Positions 20,807 through 21,952 of a stretch of DNA of 21,952 bases are shown piece by piece. The DNA lies in assembly GCA_902798605.1 (NCBI GenBank), contig CADBXH010000038.1, positions 1-21,952 of the forward strand, in the 5' to 3' direction. Positions within the stretch are counted from its first letter, which is position 1. Every line of letters begins with the position of its first letter. The DNA is from an uncultured Ruminococcus sp. (GTDB lineage Bacteria; Bacillota_A; Clostridia; Oscillospirales; Acutalibacteraceae). The notes under the pieces were generated by a model. That model ran no database searches and was not told the DNA's origin. It saw only the letters and a list, made by a program, of their open reading frames with translations. Made by a program: the position numbers and the translations under genes.

Positions 20807-21952
20807 TCAATCTCTATATTCTTCAATAGTATAAACCTCAAACATATCGCCTTCCTTGAGGTCGTTGAACTTCTCGAGTCCGATACCGCACTCGTAGCCC
20901 TCGCTGACTTCCTTGACGGCGTCCTTGAAGCGCTGGAGAGAACCGATGGCGTCCTCGGCGATAACGATACCGTCGCGGATAACGCGAACGCTCGCGCCGC
21001 GCTGGATCTTGCCGCTCTTGACATATGAGCCGGCGATAGTTCCGACCGACTTGATCTTGATAACGTTGCGGCACTCTGCCATTCCGAGTACGACCTCGCG
21101 TGTTTTGGGAGCGAGCATACCCTTCATAGCCGCCTCGATCTCGTTTATGCAGTCGTAGATTACGCTGTACAGGCGCATATCTACGCCCGAACGCTCGGCG
21201 TGATCGGCAGCTACCGAATCGGGACGAACATTAAAGCCTACGATGATAGCCGAAGATGCGTCGGCAAGCATTACGTCGCTTTCGTTGATAGCGCCTACGC
21301 CGCCGTGGATAACATTTACTCTTACCTCGTCGTTAGAGAGCTTTTCAAGCGACTGCTTTACAGCCTCTACCGAACCCTGAACGTCCGCCTTTACGATGAT
21401 CTGGAGCTCCTTGACCTCGCCTAACTTCATCTGGTCGAAGAGGTTGTCGAGGGTTACCTTTGTCTGAGCGTTGAATATCTCTTCCTTCTTCTGTGACTTT
21501 CTCTGCTCAACAAGGGTGCGCGCGAGTCTTTCGTCCGAAACCGCGTCGAACACATCACCGCCGACGGGCACCTCGTCAAGACCTGTGATCTCAACGGGAA
21601 CGGAGGGACCTGCCTCCTGAACTCTTTCGCCCTTGTCGTTTGTCATTACTCTGACTCTGCCGACCGATGTGCCGGCGATTATTGTGTCGCCCTTATGGAG
21701 CGTACCGTTTTGTACGAGCACTGTGGCAACGGGGCCTCTGCCCTTGTCAAGGCGAGCCTCGATGACCGTACCCTTAGCGGCGCGGTCGGGGTTTGCCTTG
21801 AGTTCTTTCATCTCGGCAACGAGAGCTACCATCTCGAGGAGGTCGTCAAGGCCTTCCTTTGTCTTTGCCGAAACGGGGATACACGGTGTGTCGCCGCCCC
21901 ATTCCTCGGGAACGAGCTCATACTCTGTGAGCTGCTGCTTGACCTGCTCGGG
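20807..21952 (-). CDS. infB: Translation initiation factor IF-2, C-terminal part (5' end outside window)
   Basis: GTPase that brings initiator tRNA to the 30S subunit. The frame is open to the last base of the window (beginning [20 protein letters not shown]), so 381 residues of the C-terminal part are seen; the G domain's first motifs and the N-terminal region lie outside. The G5 motif is visible as [17 protein letters not shown]. It is followed by domain II ([20 protein letters not shown]), domain III ([18 protein letters not shown]) and domain IV ([17 protein letters not shown]). The ATG at 21832 is internal. Operon order infB-rbfA-nrnA-truB is standard. Confidence 0.96.
   Translation of the reverse strand, partial: PEQVKQQLTEYELVPEEWGGDTPCIPVSAKTKEGLDDLLEMVALVAEMKELKANPDRAAKGTVIEARLDKGRGPVATVLVQNGTLHKGDTIIAGTSVGRVRVMTNDKGERVQEAGPSVPVEITGLDEVPVGGDVFDAVSDERLARTLVEQRKSQKKEEIFNAQTKVTLDNLFDQMKLGEVKELQIIVKADVQGSVEAVKQSLEKLSNDEVRVNVIHGGVGAINESDVMLADASSAIIVGFNVRPDSVAADHAERSGVDMRLYSVIYDCINEIEAAMKGMLAPKTREVVLGMAECRNVIKIKSVGTIAGSYVKSGKIQRGASVRVIRDGIVIAEDAIGSLQRFKDAVKEVSEGYECGIGLEKFNDLKEGDMFEVYTIEEYRD

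Noticed and set aside
21200..21424. + strand open frame opposite infB
   Set aside because: Shadow frame of infB without start context or recognisable sequence.

Overview
The window looks like a chromosomal segment of a gut-type Clostridia member, most likely in the Ruminococcaceae/Oscillospiraceae. Four things point there: the rnf gene order, the hrcA-grpE-dnaK-dnaJ-prmA cluster with a perfect CIRCE operator, clear sigma-A promoters with 17-bp spacers and strong Shine-Dalgarno sites, and a secreted dockerin protein with starch-binding-type domains like those of amylosome-forming Ruminococcus. The genus is inference. No tRNA, rRNA, IS transposase, prophage or CRISPR was seen.

Layout. (1) 1-3278, + strand: the distal part of an Rnf operon (rnfD partial, rnfG, rnfE, rnfA, rnfB), a membrane ferredoxin:NAD+ oxidoreductase. 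rnfE carries a lesion that removes about 26 codons and shifts frame. (2) 3280-6191, mostly - strand: single-gene units, each with its own promoter and/or terminator. They are a TSCPD-family protein, an AqpZ-like aquaporin, a Nif11-leader RiPP-precursor-like peptide, a 49-residue membrane protein, ribosomal protein S20 and a small membrane protein. (3) 6274-12840, + strand: the heat-shock cluster hrcA-grpE-dnaK-dnaJ-prmA under a sigma-A promoter and CIRCE, then a GNAT acetyltransferase. grpE is also frameshifted. Palindromic repeats sit between grpE and dnaK and between dnaK and dnaJ. (4) 12841-14086: a repeat-rich region with one small zinc-ribbon membrane protein. It also holds what looks like a complete unannotated ncRNA gene (promoter, rod-like folded body of about 150 nt, intrinsic terminator) on the - strand. 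(5) 14087-18351, - strand: Mrp/NBP35-type Fe-S carrier ATPase, a four-helix membrane protein with an extremely acidic tail, a zinc-ribbon protein of unknown function, and the dockerin protein. (6) 18534-21952, - strand: infB (partial)-rbfA-nrnA-truB, a translation and ribosome-maturation operon with overlapping genes and a terminator.

The window is mainly housekeeping. The items most worth a second look are the ncRNA candidate at 13531-13767, the orphan Nif11-type precursor at 4673-4954, the two gene-breaking lesions in otherwise intact operons (rnfE and grpE; real decay or assembly error), the N-terminal-dockerin starch-binding protein, and several families of hairpin repeats, one pair of which shows compensatory stem changes.
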